A DNA stretch of 18,328 bases from JBHJHK01 sp050330975 (GTDB taxonomy: Bacteria > Pseudomonadota > Gammaproteobacteria > Competibacterales > Competibacteraceae): positions 1 to 18,328 of the forward strand of contig JBHJHK010000315.1 in the NCBI GenBank assembly GCA_050330975.1, read 5' to 3'. The notes below the pieces were generated by a model. The model ran no database searches. It was not told the DNA's origin and was given only the letters and a program-made list of their open reading frames with translations. Position 1 is the first letter of the stretch. Each line of letters starts with the position of its first letter. The translations under genes and the position numbers were made by a program. Positions 1 to 10,705 of the stretch are shown piece by piece.

Positions 1-1
1 A

Positions 2-1006
2 GGGGGGGCGGGGGTCGCCTTCAACGATCGGGTCTACGTCATCACCCCCAAGCACACCGTGGTGGACCTCCCCCGGGGGGCCACCCCCCTGGATTTCGCC
101 TACCACATCCACACCGAACTGGGCCACCGCTGTCGGGGGGCCAAAATCAATGGCCGCATCGCCCCTTTGACCTACGCCTTGGAAAACGGCGACCGAGTCG
201 ATGTCTTGACCACCAAAAACGGCACCCCCAGCCGGGACTGGTTGGCGGCGGACCACAGGTACCTCAAGACTTCCCGGGCCCGGGCCAAGGTGCGCCAGTG
301 GTTCAAACAGCAGACCCACGACGACCATGCCCTGGCGGGGCGCACCGATTTGGAGCGGGAACTCCAGCGCCTGGGGCTCGCTGGCCAAAGCGGCGAACTC
401 CTCAAGCACCTCAACCACTTTAACTGTCAACGGTTGGAGGACCTCCACGCCGCCATCGGCGCCGGGGCGGTCACCGTCGCCCAAGTGGTGGCGCGCCTCC
501 AGCCCGCCGTCGACACCCCCCCGGATGAATTGCCCGTCAAGCGGCGGGCCAGCCCCACCGAGGGGGCATTTGTCGTCAAGGGCGTGGGGAATTTGCTCAC
601 CCAGATGGCCAACTGCTGTAAGCCCGTGCCCTTGGATCCCATCGTTGGTTTTATCACCGTGGGACGGGGGGTCTCTATCCACCGCTTGGACTGCGCCAAC
701 GCCAAAGCCCTCGCCCAGAACCACCCCGAGCGGATGATCGAGGTGGCGTGGGGGGCGGCCCAGGGAGGGCACGCGGTGGATCTGGTCATCGAGGCCTTGG
801 ATCGCACGGGTTTGCTGCGGGATATCGCCAGCGTCATCGCCAACGAAAAGGGCAACGTCATCGCCGCCCAGACCCGCTCCAACCCCGCTACGGGCACCGC
901 CCACATGACCTTGACCGTGGAGATCGACGATCTGGACCAGTTGGAGCGGCTGTTGATCAAACTGGATCAGCTGCCCTCGGTGGTGGAGGCCCGCCGCAAG
1001 GGTTAG
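2..1006 (+). CDS. relA: RelA, (p)ppGpp synthetase, C-terminal regulatory part (5' end outside window)
   Basis: RelA makes (p)ppGpp on stalled ribosomes during amino-acid starvation. Only the C-terminal 334 residues are here; the frame is open to the left edge, and the GTG at 59 lies inside a conserved block, so it is not the start. Visible in order: a TGS domain (about residues 5-70, with TPLDFAYHIHTELGHRC), a helical linker containing the RelA-typical TSRARAKVRQWFKQQ, a Cys-Cys zinc-finger/RIS-like domain (NCCKPVP at about 203-209, then GRGVSIHRLDC), and a C-terminal ACT domain (about 259-334, DRTGLLRDIASVIANEKGNV). The C-terminus closely resembles enterobacterial RelA as I remember it, more than SpoT. 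The synthetase and pseudo-hydrolase domains would lie upstream of the window. The stop codon shares bases with the stop of the convergent cobQ. Confidence 0.93.
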   Translation, partial: GGAGVAFNDRVYVITPKHTVVDLPRGATPLDFAYHIHTELGHRCRGAKINGRIAPLTYALENGDRVDVLTTKNGTPSRDWLAADHRYLKTSRARAKVRQWFKQQTHDDHALAGRTDLERELQRLGLAGQSGELLKHLNHFNCQRLEDLHAAIGAGAVTVAQVVARLQPAVDTPPDELPVKRRASPTEGAFVVKGVGNLLTQMANCCKPVPLDPIVGFITVGRGVSIHRLDCANAKALAQNHPERMIEVAWGAAQGGHAVDLVIEALDRTGLLRDIASVIANEKGNVIAAQTRSNPATGTAHMTLTVEIDDLDQLERLLIKLDQLPSVVEARRKG

Positions 1007-2490
1007 CGATGGTTGGCCAACAGGTTTTCCAAAGGTGTGAGGTCCAGGTGCTGGGCCACGGCGTCCGCTAGGCGGTCGATGGCTCGTTCCCGCACCTGGG
1101 CGTAGTCGGTGGCAGGCCCTGCCTCCAGACCGGCCCAGGCCAGTAGTGCCCTGCGGGCCGTGGGGGCATCGAACAGCCCGTGGAGGTAGCTTCCCAGGAC
1201 CTGGCCGTCGGCGCTCCTGGCGCCGTCGAAGCGCCCGTCGCCGTCCCTTGTGTCGTGCAGCCACAGGGCGGGCCGCGCCGTCCCTGGTCCCGTGGTGACC
1301 CCCATGTGGATCTCATAGCCCTCGACCTGGGCTCTGGGGTCAAAGGCCAGGTGTCCCGTCACCCGACGGAGTTGTTTGTGGGGTTCGAGGCGCGTCGCCA
1401 CCGCCAAATAGCCAAGACCTTCGCTGTGACCGGGGGGACCTTCGAGACCGTTGGGATCCGCGACCCCCGTGCCCAGCATTTGGTAGCCCCCACAAAGGCC
1501 CACCACCTTGCCGCCGTAGCGCAGGTGGCGGGCCAAATAGCCCTGGAAACCCGCCTCCCGCAGCCGCGCCAGGTCCCCCCGGGTGTTTTTGCTCCCCGGT
1601 AGCACCACCAAGTCCGCCGGTGGCGGTGGGCGGTCGAGGGGGTGCCAGTGGACGGCCACCTGGGGGTGGAGGCGCAGGGGATCGAGGTCGGTGTGGTTGG
1701 CGATGCGGGGCAGGCGCGGCACCAGCACCTGGAGGTGATCCGCGTTTGACCCAGGACGGCTGGGGCCCTCCAAGGCCAGGCTGTCCTCGGCCTCCAGGTG
1801 GAGGCCGGCGAGCCAGGGCAACACCCCCAGGACCGCCTTGCCGGTGTGGGCCTCGAGCCAGTCGAGGCCGGGCTTGAGGAGCCCCAGGTCGCCGCGAAAG
1901 CGGTTGATGATCAATCCCTGGATGCGGGTGCGCTCCTCCCGGGACAACACCGCCAAGGTGCCCACCAAGTGGGCGAATACCCCGCCGCGGTCGATGTCCG
2001 CCACCAGCCACACCGGACAATCCACGGCCTCGGCAAAGCCCATATTGGCGATGTCGCCGCGGCGGAGGTTGATCTCCGCCGGGCTGCCGGCCCCCTCCAC
2101 CAAAATCACCTGGAAGGTTTGGGCGAGACGGGCGTGGGAAGCCAGTACCGCCTGGAGGGCCGTGGGTTTGTAGGCGTGGTAGGCCCGGGCGTCCATGGTG
2201 GCCACCGCTTTGCCGTGGATCACCACCTGGGCGCCGCACTCGCTCTGGGGTTTTAACAGCACCGGGTTCATATCGATCAGGGGGGAGAGCCCCGCCGCCT
2301 GGGCCTGGACGGCCTGGGCGCGGCCGATCTCGCCGCCATCGATGGTGACGGCGCTGTTATTGGCCATGTTTTGGGGCTTAAAGGGCGCCACCCGTATCCC
2401 CCGGCGCTTGAGCAAACGGCACAGCGCCGTGACCAGGGTGCTCTTGCCGGCGTCGGAGGTACAGCCTTGGATCATCAAGGTGATGGCCAT
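1003..2490 (-). CDS. cobQ: Cobyric acid synthase (glutamine-hydrolysing)
   Basis: Catalyses ATP- and glutamine-dependent amidation of the b, d, e and g carboxylates of adenosylcobyrinic acid a,c-diamide to give adenosylcobyric acid. The 495-residue length is normal for CobQ/CbiP. The N-terminal half is a P-loop synthetase domain (GCTSDAGKST, residues 9-18; FKPQNMANNS at about 37-46). The C-terminal half is a class I glutamine amidotransferase domain with the nucleophile Cys333 in VGLCGGYQMLG and the catalytic His437 in GSYLHGLF. The ATG at 2490 sits directly before the conserved MIQGCTSDAGKS segment; a weak GGAAG lies about 12 nt upstream. It is read after cobD with a 28-bp gap, so the two probably form one transcript. 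It ends tail to tail against relA. Confidence 0.96.
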   Translation of the reverse strand: MAITLMIQGCTSDAGKSTLVTALCRLLKRRGIRVAPFKPQNMANNSAVTIDGGEIGRAQAVQAQAAGLSPLIDMNPVLLKPQSECGAQVVIHGKAVATMDARAYHAYKPTALQAVLASHARLAQTFQVILVEGAGSPAEINLRRGDIANMGFAEAVDCPVWLVADIDRGGVFAHLVGTLAVLSREERTRIQGLIINRFRGDLGLLKPGLDWLEAHTGKAVLGVLPWLAGLHLEAEDSLALEGPSRPGSNADHLQVLVPRLPRIANHTDLDPLRLHPQVAVHWHPLDRPPPPADLVVLPGSKNTRGDLARLREAGFQGYLARHLRYGGKVVGLCGGYQMLGTGVADPNGLEGPPGHSEGLGYLAVATRLEPHKQLRRVTGHLAFDPRAQVEGYEIHMGVTTGPGTARPALWLHDTRDGDGRFDGARSADGQVLGSYLHGLFDAPTARRALLAWAGLEAGPATDYAQVRERAIDRLADAVAQHLDLTPLENLLANHR

Positions 2491-2518
2491 GGGTCTCGTC
2501 TTCCAGGGGATGGGTCGA

Positions 2519-3457
2519 TCACATAGCCCCAGGGCCCGGGGTAATCAGGCCTTCGAGGGTGGCGATGGCGCCGAGCCACAGGAGCAGGGCACGAACCACT
2601 AGCCCCACGGCGCGGCGGATGTCGTTGCCCTTGGGGGTCCGACCCTCCCCCAAGGGGGGGCGGGGTTGGAATTGGCCGTGGTAGTGGGCACCCCCCCCCA
2701 GGGCCAGACCCAGGGCACCGGCTCCTGCCGCCATCACCGGGCCGGCGTTGGGGCTCTTCCACTGCCTGCCCTGACGGCGCCAACACCTCACTGCCCGGGG
2801 GGCGTCGCCCACTAGGGCGTAGCTCATTGCCGTGAGGCGAGCCGGGAGCCAGTTTAATACATCGTCGGCCCGGGCGGCGGCCCAGCCAAAGTCTCGATAG
2901 CGGGGGGTTTTGTAGCCCCACAGGGCGTCGAGGGTGTTCACCGCCCGGTAGACTACGGCCCCGGGGGCGCCCGCCACCGCAAACCAAAACAGCGTCCCAA
3001 ACACGGCGTCACAGCCGTTTTCCAACACCGATTCGCAGGCGGCGACGGCCACCTGGCCTTCGTCCATGGCCTCGGTGTCGCGGCTGACGATCATGGCCAC
3101 CCGTTGGCGGGCCAGGGGCAGGTCCCCCGCCTCCAGGGCTTTGGCGATGGGCGAGGCGTGGTCCACCAGACTTCTAGCACCCAGGGTGAGGTAGAGCAAC
3201 GCCACTGCCAAGACGGTGCCCATTCCCCCGGGCAACGCCGTCAACCCAAAGGCCCCCAGGCCCAGGGGTAGAGTGAGGGCTACCACCGCTGTAACCCCCA
3301 CCCCCCGCAGGGCAACGGGAGATGTCGCCAGGCGCCTGGCCAGGGCTTCGGCTCCCGCCGCCAGGCGGGCGAAGGCCCCCAGGGGGTGGTGGCGCCTGGG
3401 TTCCCCCAGCCAACCATCCAGGCCTACGGCGGCCAAGCAACTCAGGGTGATCAACAC
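2519..3457 (-). CDS. cobD: Adenosylcobinamide-phosphate synthase (CobD/CbiB)
   Basis: Integral membrane enzyme that joins aminopropanol (or its phosphate) to cobyric acid, giving cobinamide (phosphate). Family hallmarks are CESVLENGCDAVFGTLFW (about residues 141-158) and the block RAVNTLDALWGYKTPRYRDF continuing through GWAAARADDVLNWLPARLTA (about 171-210). Several hydrophobic segments suit a polytopic inner-membrane protein (about 53-74, 79-97, 152-170 and near the C-terminus). The frame is open far upstream, but the extension is Pro/Gly-rich and unlike the family. I therefore chose the GTG at 3457, giving VLITLSCLAAVGLDGWLGEP, which matches the usual N-terminus, and 312 residues, the normal length. 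No good ribosome-binding site is visible, so the start is moderately sure. Divergent from the DUF3179 gene; cobQ follows. Confidence 0.93.
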   Translation of the reverse strand: MLITLSCLAAVGLDGWLGEPRRHHPLGAFARLAAGAEALARRLATSPVALRGVGVTAVVALTLPLGLGAFGLTALPGGMGTVLAVALLYLTLGARSLVDHASPIAKALEAGDLPLARQRVAMIVSRDTEAMDEGQVAVAACESVLENGCDAVFGTLFWFAVAGAPGAVVYRAVNTLDALWGYKTPRYRDFGWAAARADDVLNWLPARLTAMSYALVGDAPRAVRCWRRQGRQWKSPNAGPVMAAGAGALGLALGGGAHYHGQFQPRPPLGEGRTPKGNDIRRAVGLVVRALLLWLGAIATLEGLITPGPGAM

Positions 3458-3475
3458 GGGTGGTGGTGCCTGGCC

Positions 3476-3508
3476 GGGGGGAGGGGCCCAGGGGCATCCC
3501 CGGGGGGG
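3476..3508 (+). other. Putative G-quadruplex motif in the cobD / DUF3179 divergent intergenic region
   Basis: Four G-runs (3476-3481, 3483-3486, 3491-3494, 3502-3508) are separated by loops of 1, 4 and 7 bases, which satisfies the standard G3+N1-7 pattern on the + strand. It lies in the 96-bp space between the divergent cobD start and the DUF3179 start, so it would fall in or beside both promoters. An alternative fold is a short hairpin, GGGG-CAT-CCCC, at 3491-3501. G-runs are common in this genome, so chance is a real alternative. Confidence 0.4.
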
Positions 3509-3553
3509 CGATAGCCGTATACCCCCCACAATCCCTGCCACACTGCGAGGTGG

Positions 3554-4990
3554 ATGATGTCTATCTTTCGTTGGTTCTCGATCACTGTCGCCGTCGTCGC
3601 GCTCATGGGTCTCACCGTCTATGGGGGGCTGGAGGGGGACACCGCCCGGGGCGCCCGGACCGCTGCCCCCGCCACCGAAGGGGTGGCGGGGGCAGCGCAA
3701 AATCCCTCGGCCACCGCCTTGGAAGACGCCCTACTGCTGTTGGGAGGGGACGCGTCCCAGCGCCAGGGGGCTTTGGCTCGGCTCGCCAGCCACTGGCACG
3801 TCCACCTGGTGCCCATGGTCTTGGAGGTGACCTACCTCACGGGGGATGCCGCGACACGGGCGGCCGCCATCGACCTGTTGCAACGCCAAACTGGCCAATC
3901 CTTTGGCTTTGACCTGGACGCCTGGTACCAGTGGCTGTGGCGGCAAGACTACCCCCCCCACCCCCGCTACGCCGAGTTTAAGGCGGTGTTGTACGGCCTC
4001 ATCGACGAGCGGTTTCGCGGTTACTTTTCCCCCACGAGACCCGCCCGCATCCGCCTCGACGAGGTGCGCTGGGGGGGGGTACGCCAGGACGGCATTCCGC
4101 CGCTGCGCAACCCGGCCATGGTCAAAGCCACCGAGGCCGATTACCTCCAAGACCACCACATCGTGTTTGGCATCGCCGTCAGCGGCGACGTCCGCGCCTA
4201 TCCCAAACGCATCCTGGCCTGGCACGAGATGTTCACCGACACCGTGGGGGGTGTGCCGGTAGCGGGACTGTACTGCACCTTGTGCGGCACGGTGATCCTC
4301 TACGACACCGTCTTACACGGCACCCCCCACCAGTTGGGGACTAGCGGTTTCCTCTACCGCTCCAACAAGCTGATGTACGACCGCGCCACCCAGTCGTTGT
4401 GGAACACCCTGTGGGGGGAGCCGGTCATCGGGCCTTTGGCCGATTCTGGCATCGCCTTGGAGCGCCGGGCGGTGGTGACCACCACTTGGGGAGAATGGCG
4501 CCGCCGCCACCCCGACACCCTGGTGTTATCCCTCGCCACCGGCCACCGCCGGGACTACAGCGAGGGGGCGGCCTATCGGGACTACTTCGCCACCGACGAG
4601 CTGATGTTCACCGTGCCCTTCCTCGACCGGCGTTTGGCCAACAAGGCCGAGGTGTTGGGTTTGGTCTTTCCCCGGGAAGACGCCGAGCCCTTGGCCATTG
4701 CTTCGGCCCACCTCCAGACCCTTCCCGTGTACCGGGACCGGTTGGGGGATATTGAATTCACCGTGCTCACCGACCGCTCCGGCGCCCACCGGGTCTACCA
4801 CACCGGGAAGGTGCGGTTGGTGACCTTCGACGGCGATGTCACCGCCACCGCCGCCGACGGCAGCCGCTGGACCTTGGACGAGGCGACCCTCACCGCCGCC
4901 GACGGCCGCACCCTGGCTCGGTTGCCCTCCCAGCGGGCCTTTTGGTTCGGTTGGCTGTCGGCCTACCCCAGGACCCGCTTGGTCCATTGA
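3554..4990 (+). CDS. DUF3179 domain-containing protein, membrane-anchored or secreted
   Basis: A 478-residue protein of the DUF3179 family, whose biochemical role I do not know. Residues about 5-25 form a hydrophobic N-terminal segment (signal peptide or anchor), so the rest should be outside the cytoplasm. The DUF3179 domain spans about 165-470 and shows family blocks: EVRWGGVRQDGIPPLRNP, YPKRILAWHEMFTDTVGGVPV, LYCTLCGTVILYD with a CxxC pair (Cys241, Cys244), and SGFLYRSNKLMYDRATQSLW. Residues about 55-160 are a helical, HEAT-like-looking region. The gene starts ATGATG; AGG of GCGAGG sits 3 nt before the first ATG and 6 nt before the second, so 3557 may be the true start. It lies between the divergent cobD-cobQ pair and cobN; a B12 role is not established. 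The stop lies in the first unit of a 15-bp triple repeat. Confidence 0.9.
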   Translation: MMSIFRWFSITVAVVALMGLTVYGGLEGDTARGARTAAPATEGVAGAAQNPSATALEDALLLLGGDASQRQGALARLASHWHVHLVPMVLEVTYLTGDAATRAAAIDLLQRQTGQSFGFDLDAWYQWLWRQDYPPHPRYAEFKAVLYGLIDERFRGYFSPTRPARIRLDEVRWGGVRQDGIPPLRNPAMVKATEADYLQDHHIVFGIAVSGDVRAYPKRILAWHEMFTDTVGGVPVAGLYCTLCGTVILYDTVLHGTPHQLGTSGFLYRSNKLMYDRATQSLWNTLWGEPVIGPLADSGIALERRAVVTTTWGEWRRRHPDTLVLSLATGHRRDYSEGAAYRDYFATDELMFTVPFLDRRLANKAEVLGLVFPREDAEPLAIASAHLQTLPVYRDRLGDIEFTVLTDRSGAHRVYHTGKVRLVTFDGDVTATAADGSRWTLDEATLTAADGRTLARLPSQRAFWFGWLSAYPRTRLVH

Positions 4991-5022
4991 CACCTGGTCC
5001 ATTGATACCTGGTCTATTGAAA
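4978..5022 (+). repeat. Three tandem 15-bp repeats across the DUF3179 stop codon
   Basis: Units at 4978-4992, 4993-5007 and 5008-5022 read CTTGGTCCATTGACA, CCTGGTCCATTGATA and CCTGGTCTATTGAAA. The period is a multiple of three, so each unit repeats the in-frame stop TGA of the DUF3179 gene. Each unit also ends in TTGA(C/T/A)A, and the first is a perfect -35 hexamer (TTGACA, 4987-4992). No matching -10 box is clear at 17 bp. Confidence 0.75.
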
Positions 5023-5093
5023 CCGAGCTAGGCCAAGGGCCTGTCCAACGGCTTGGGATGCCGGTAGCATAGCAAGCCTTTGCCGCCCATTCC

Positions 5094-5114
5094 GGACGTC
5101 GCCCGGCGACGTCC
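5094..5114 (+). other. Perfect 9-bp hairpin in the cobN leader
   Basis: The arms GGACGTCGC (5094-5102) and GCGACGTCC (5106-5114) pair perfectly around a 3-base loop. It lies 26 nt upstream of the chosen cobN GTG and about 100 nt after the DUF3179 stop. It is followed by ATTTGCAACTTG, which has no T-tract, so it is not a standard intrinsic terminator; it may be an attenuator-like or processing element. No B12-box was found near it. Confidence 0.5.
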
Positions 5115-5140
5115 ATTTGCAACTTGCCGTTGGACCCCCC

Positions 5141-8913
<3,773 letters not shown>

Positions 8914-8917
<4 letters not shown>

Positions 8918-9948
8918 CGACCCCCCCCCCGAGCTTTCCCTTCGCCGCCCTGGTGGGGGTGGATGCCCTCAAACAGGCGTTGCTCCTGGTGGCCATCGAT
9001 TCTACCCTGGGGGGGGTATTGATCCAGGGACCCCGGGGGATGGCCAAGTCCACCGCCGCCCGGGCCCTGGCGGCGTTGCTGCCCCAAGACCGCTTTGTGG
9101 AGCTGCCCTTGGGGGCCACCGAGGAGCGGTTGCTGGGCAGTCTGGACCTGGAGGTGGCGCTACAGGCGGGAAGGGTGCGCTTTCGCCCGGGGCTGCTCCA
9201 CGCCGCCCACGACGGGGTTTTGTACGTCGACGAAGTGAACCTCCTCCCCGACGCCCTGGTGGACCTGTTGCTGGACGTGGCAGCCTCGGGTGTCAATGTG
9301 GTGGAACGGGATGGGGTCTCCCACCGCCACCCGGCCCGCTTCGCCCTGGTGGGGACTATGAACCCCGAAGAGGGGGCATTGCGGCCCCAGTTGCTGGATC
9401 GCTTTGGCCTGGCCGTCACCTTGGGCTCGGCGGTGGACGCCGCCACCCGGGCCGCCATCGTCCGCCGCCGCCTGGCCTTTGAGGCCGATCCCAGCGCCTT
9501 TGCCGCGGCCATTGCCGCCGAGCAGCGGCAACTGGTGACCGCCCTGGCCACGGCGCGCCGTCGCCTGCACCAGGTGGTGGTGCCAGATACCGCCCTGGCC
9601 GCCGCCGCCGAGCGTTGCCTGGCGGCCTGTGTGGATGGGGTACGGGGAGACCTGGCCCTGGTGCGGGCGGCCCGGGCCCTGGCGGCTTGGGGGGGGGATG
9701 ACGCCGTGACCGAAGACCACCTGGATGCCGTGGTGGCCTTGGCCCTGGATCACCGCCGCCCCCCATCGCCCCCCAAGGCATTGGCTACCCCACCCGACTG
9801 GGGCGAGACCCCCGCAGGTGCCGGGGTCCGGGAAAGGGCGGGGGAGCCGTCGCCCCCCGAGGGCACCTGGGGTGCCGTACCCCCGCGCCCCGTCCAACCC
9901 CACGCCCCCGGCGATCCCAGGGTTTGGGGTAAAAAAAAAATCCCTTGA
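8914..9948 (+). CDS. chlI: AAA+ chelatase subunit (ChlI-like; zero-frame product of a probable chlD gene)
   Basis: ATPase motor of the cobalt chelatase, of the magnesium-chelatase I/D family. The 344 residues contain an intact Walker A (GPRGMAKST, 39-47), Walker B (VLYVDEV, 102-108), sensor GTMNPEEG (148-154) and RPQLLDRFG with Arg163 (157-165), then a C-terminal lid helix region to about 280 and a Pro-rich tail. The GTG start at 8914 has GGAGG at 8902-8906, 7 nt upstream, and overlaps the cobN stop. The tail ends KKKIP, encoded by ten A residues (9931-9940) and stopping at the TGA 9946-9948. The VWA part of a medium subunit continues in the -1 frame directly afterwards. A shift in the A-run would give a single 578-residue ChlD. 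The intact Walker motifs suggest this shorter product can itself serve as the small subunit. Confidence 0.9.
9931..9940 (+). other. A10 slippery run joining the AAA+ and VWA reading frames
   Basis: Zero frame reads GGT AAA AAA AAA ATC CCT TGA. A -1 ribosomal shift, or a transcript with one extra A, changes this to AAA AAA AAA AAT CCC TTG ACG and enters the VWA frame, open to 10649. Ten A residues inside GC-rich coding DNA are exceptional in this window. A possible 5-bp stem (9961-9965 with 9971-9975) and the palindrome TCCCCGGGGA (9971-9980) lie downstream; GGGGT directly precedes the run. Whether ribosome or polymerase slips cannot be told from sequence alone. Confidence 0.75.
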
Positions 9949-10649
9949 CGCCCACTGCTGGGGGAATCACTCCCCGGGGAGGCGTGGCCCTGCCCCCCCA
10001 GGACCCGTTGGCCGCCATCCCGGGCCCCTGGGCTCGCCGGGGGCAGACCCGGGGGCGGGCTTGGGATTCCCGCGCCGCCGGCTCCATCGATTGGTTTGCC
10101 ACCCTGGCCCAGGGCCGGGATTCCGCCGAGGCCCCGGTGCGCCGTCCCCGCCGGCGGGATCCCGAGGGGCTGACGGTGGTGGTATGGGACTGTTCCGGCT
10201 CCACCCTGCGCTGTGGGGGCCTGGCGGTGGCGGCGGGGGCCGTGGCGGGATTGATGGCCTTTGTCCGCCGCCGCCGCTGGCGGTTTGCCCTCCTGCAGCT
10301 GGTGGGTGGGGGCGTCCATCTGGCCGTACCCCCGGGGCCTGCCCCCGACTCTGCCACCCTGGCCGGCCTCGCCGCCGGGGGCGGCGGCACCCCGTTGGGG
10401 GTTGCCCTAGCCACCGCCTGGGCGCTCCTCGCCGCCGAGCACCGCACCAGGCCCCACCAGGCCCAAACCCTAGTGGTCTTCACCGACGGCCGCAGCCGCG
10501 ATGCCATCCCCCCGCCGCCGCAGCCGAGGGTCCCCACCACCGTGGTCGATGTCGAATTGGGTCCGGTGCGCCTTGGCCGCGCCGTCCACCTGGCCCAGGC
10601 GTTGACCGCCGCTTATACGCCCGTAGACGCCCTGCTAGTCGGGGAGTGA
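9945..10649 (+). CDS. chlD: VWA (integrin I) domain of the chelatase medium subunit (ChlD C-terminal part, -1 frame)
   Basis: This is the C-terminal half of a ChlD/BchD-type chelatase subunit, which couples the AAA+ ring to CobN. It has a basic, Pro-rich linker, the family-like segment SIDWFATLAQGRD, then a VWA domain with a MIDAS motif DCSGST (Asp codon at 10188), the conserved GGGGTPLGVAL, and LVVFTDGRSR. Coordinates start at the TTG that overlaps the upstream stop (TTGA), but neither that TTG nor the GTG at 9984 (GGGGAGG with only 1 nt of spacing) is a convincing start. The better reading is fusion with 8914-9939 by a -1 shift at the A10 run, giving 578 residues, a plausible length for a ChlD with this architecture. 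cobO follows after a 56-bp gap. Confidence 0.85.
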   Translation: MTPTAGGITPRGGVALPPQDPLAAIPGPWARRGQTRGRAWDSRAAGSIDWFATLAQGRDSAEAPVRRPRRRDPEGLTVVVWDCSGSTLRCGGLAVAAGAVAGLMAFVRRRRWRFALLQLVGGGVHLAVPPGPAPDSATLAGLAAGGGGTPLGVALATAWALLAAEHRTRPHQAQTLVVFTDGRSRDAIPPPPQPRVPTTVVDVELGPVRLGRAVHLAQALTAAYTPVDALLVGE

Positions 10650-10705
10650 GCCAGCCCATGGCCACCTGCGATGTCGTCCGTTGATCGCCTTTGGAGATTG
10701 AGGTT

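Noticed and set aside
3458..3553. Cobalamin riboswitch before cobD or before the DUF3179 gene
   Set aside because: The gap is too short for a full riboswitch and contains no B12-box (GCCACTG-like core) on either strand.
3458..3700. Upstream extension of CobD
   Set aside because: Pro/Gly/Arg-rich, unlike any CbiB N-terminus, and it overlaps the start of the divergent DUF3179 gene.
4991..5140. Cobalamin riboswitch before cobN
   Set aside because: No B12-box or the conserved paired elements are recognisable; only the repeats and the 9-bp hairpin are seen.
9945..9986. Independent start for the VWA protein (TTG 9945 overlapping the upstream stop, or GTG 9984)
   Set aside because: The TTG has no ribosome-binding site and the GTG has GGGGAGG only 1 nt away. 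Reinitiation is not excluded, but the A10 run explains the junction better.
10658..10684. Eight-codon open frame (MATCDVVR) between the VWA gene and cobO as a leader peptide
   Set aside because: No regulatory codon run and no following attenuator; SD-like GGGGAG is 11 nt away. Likely chance.
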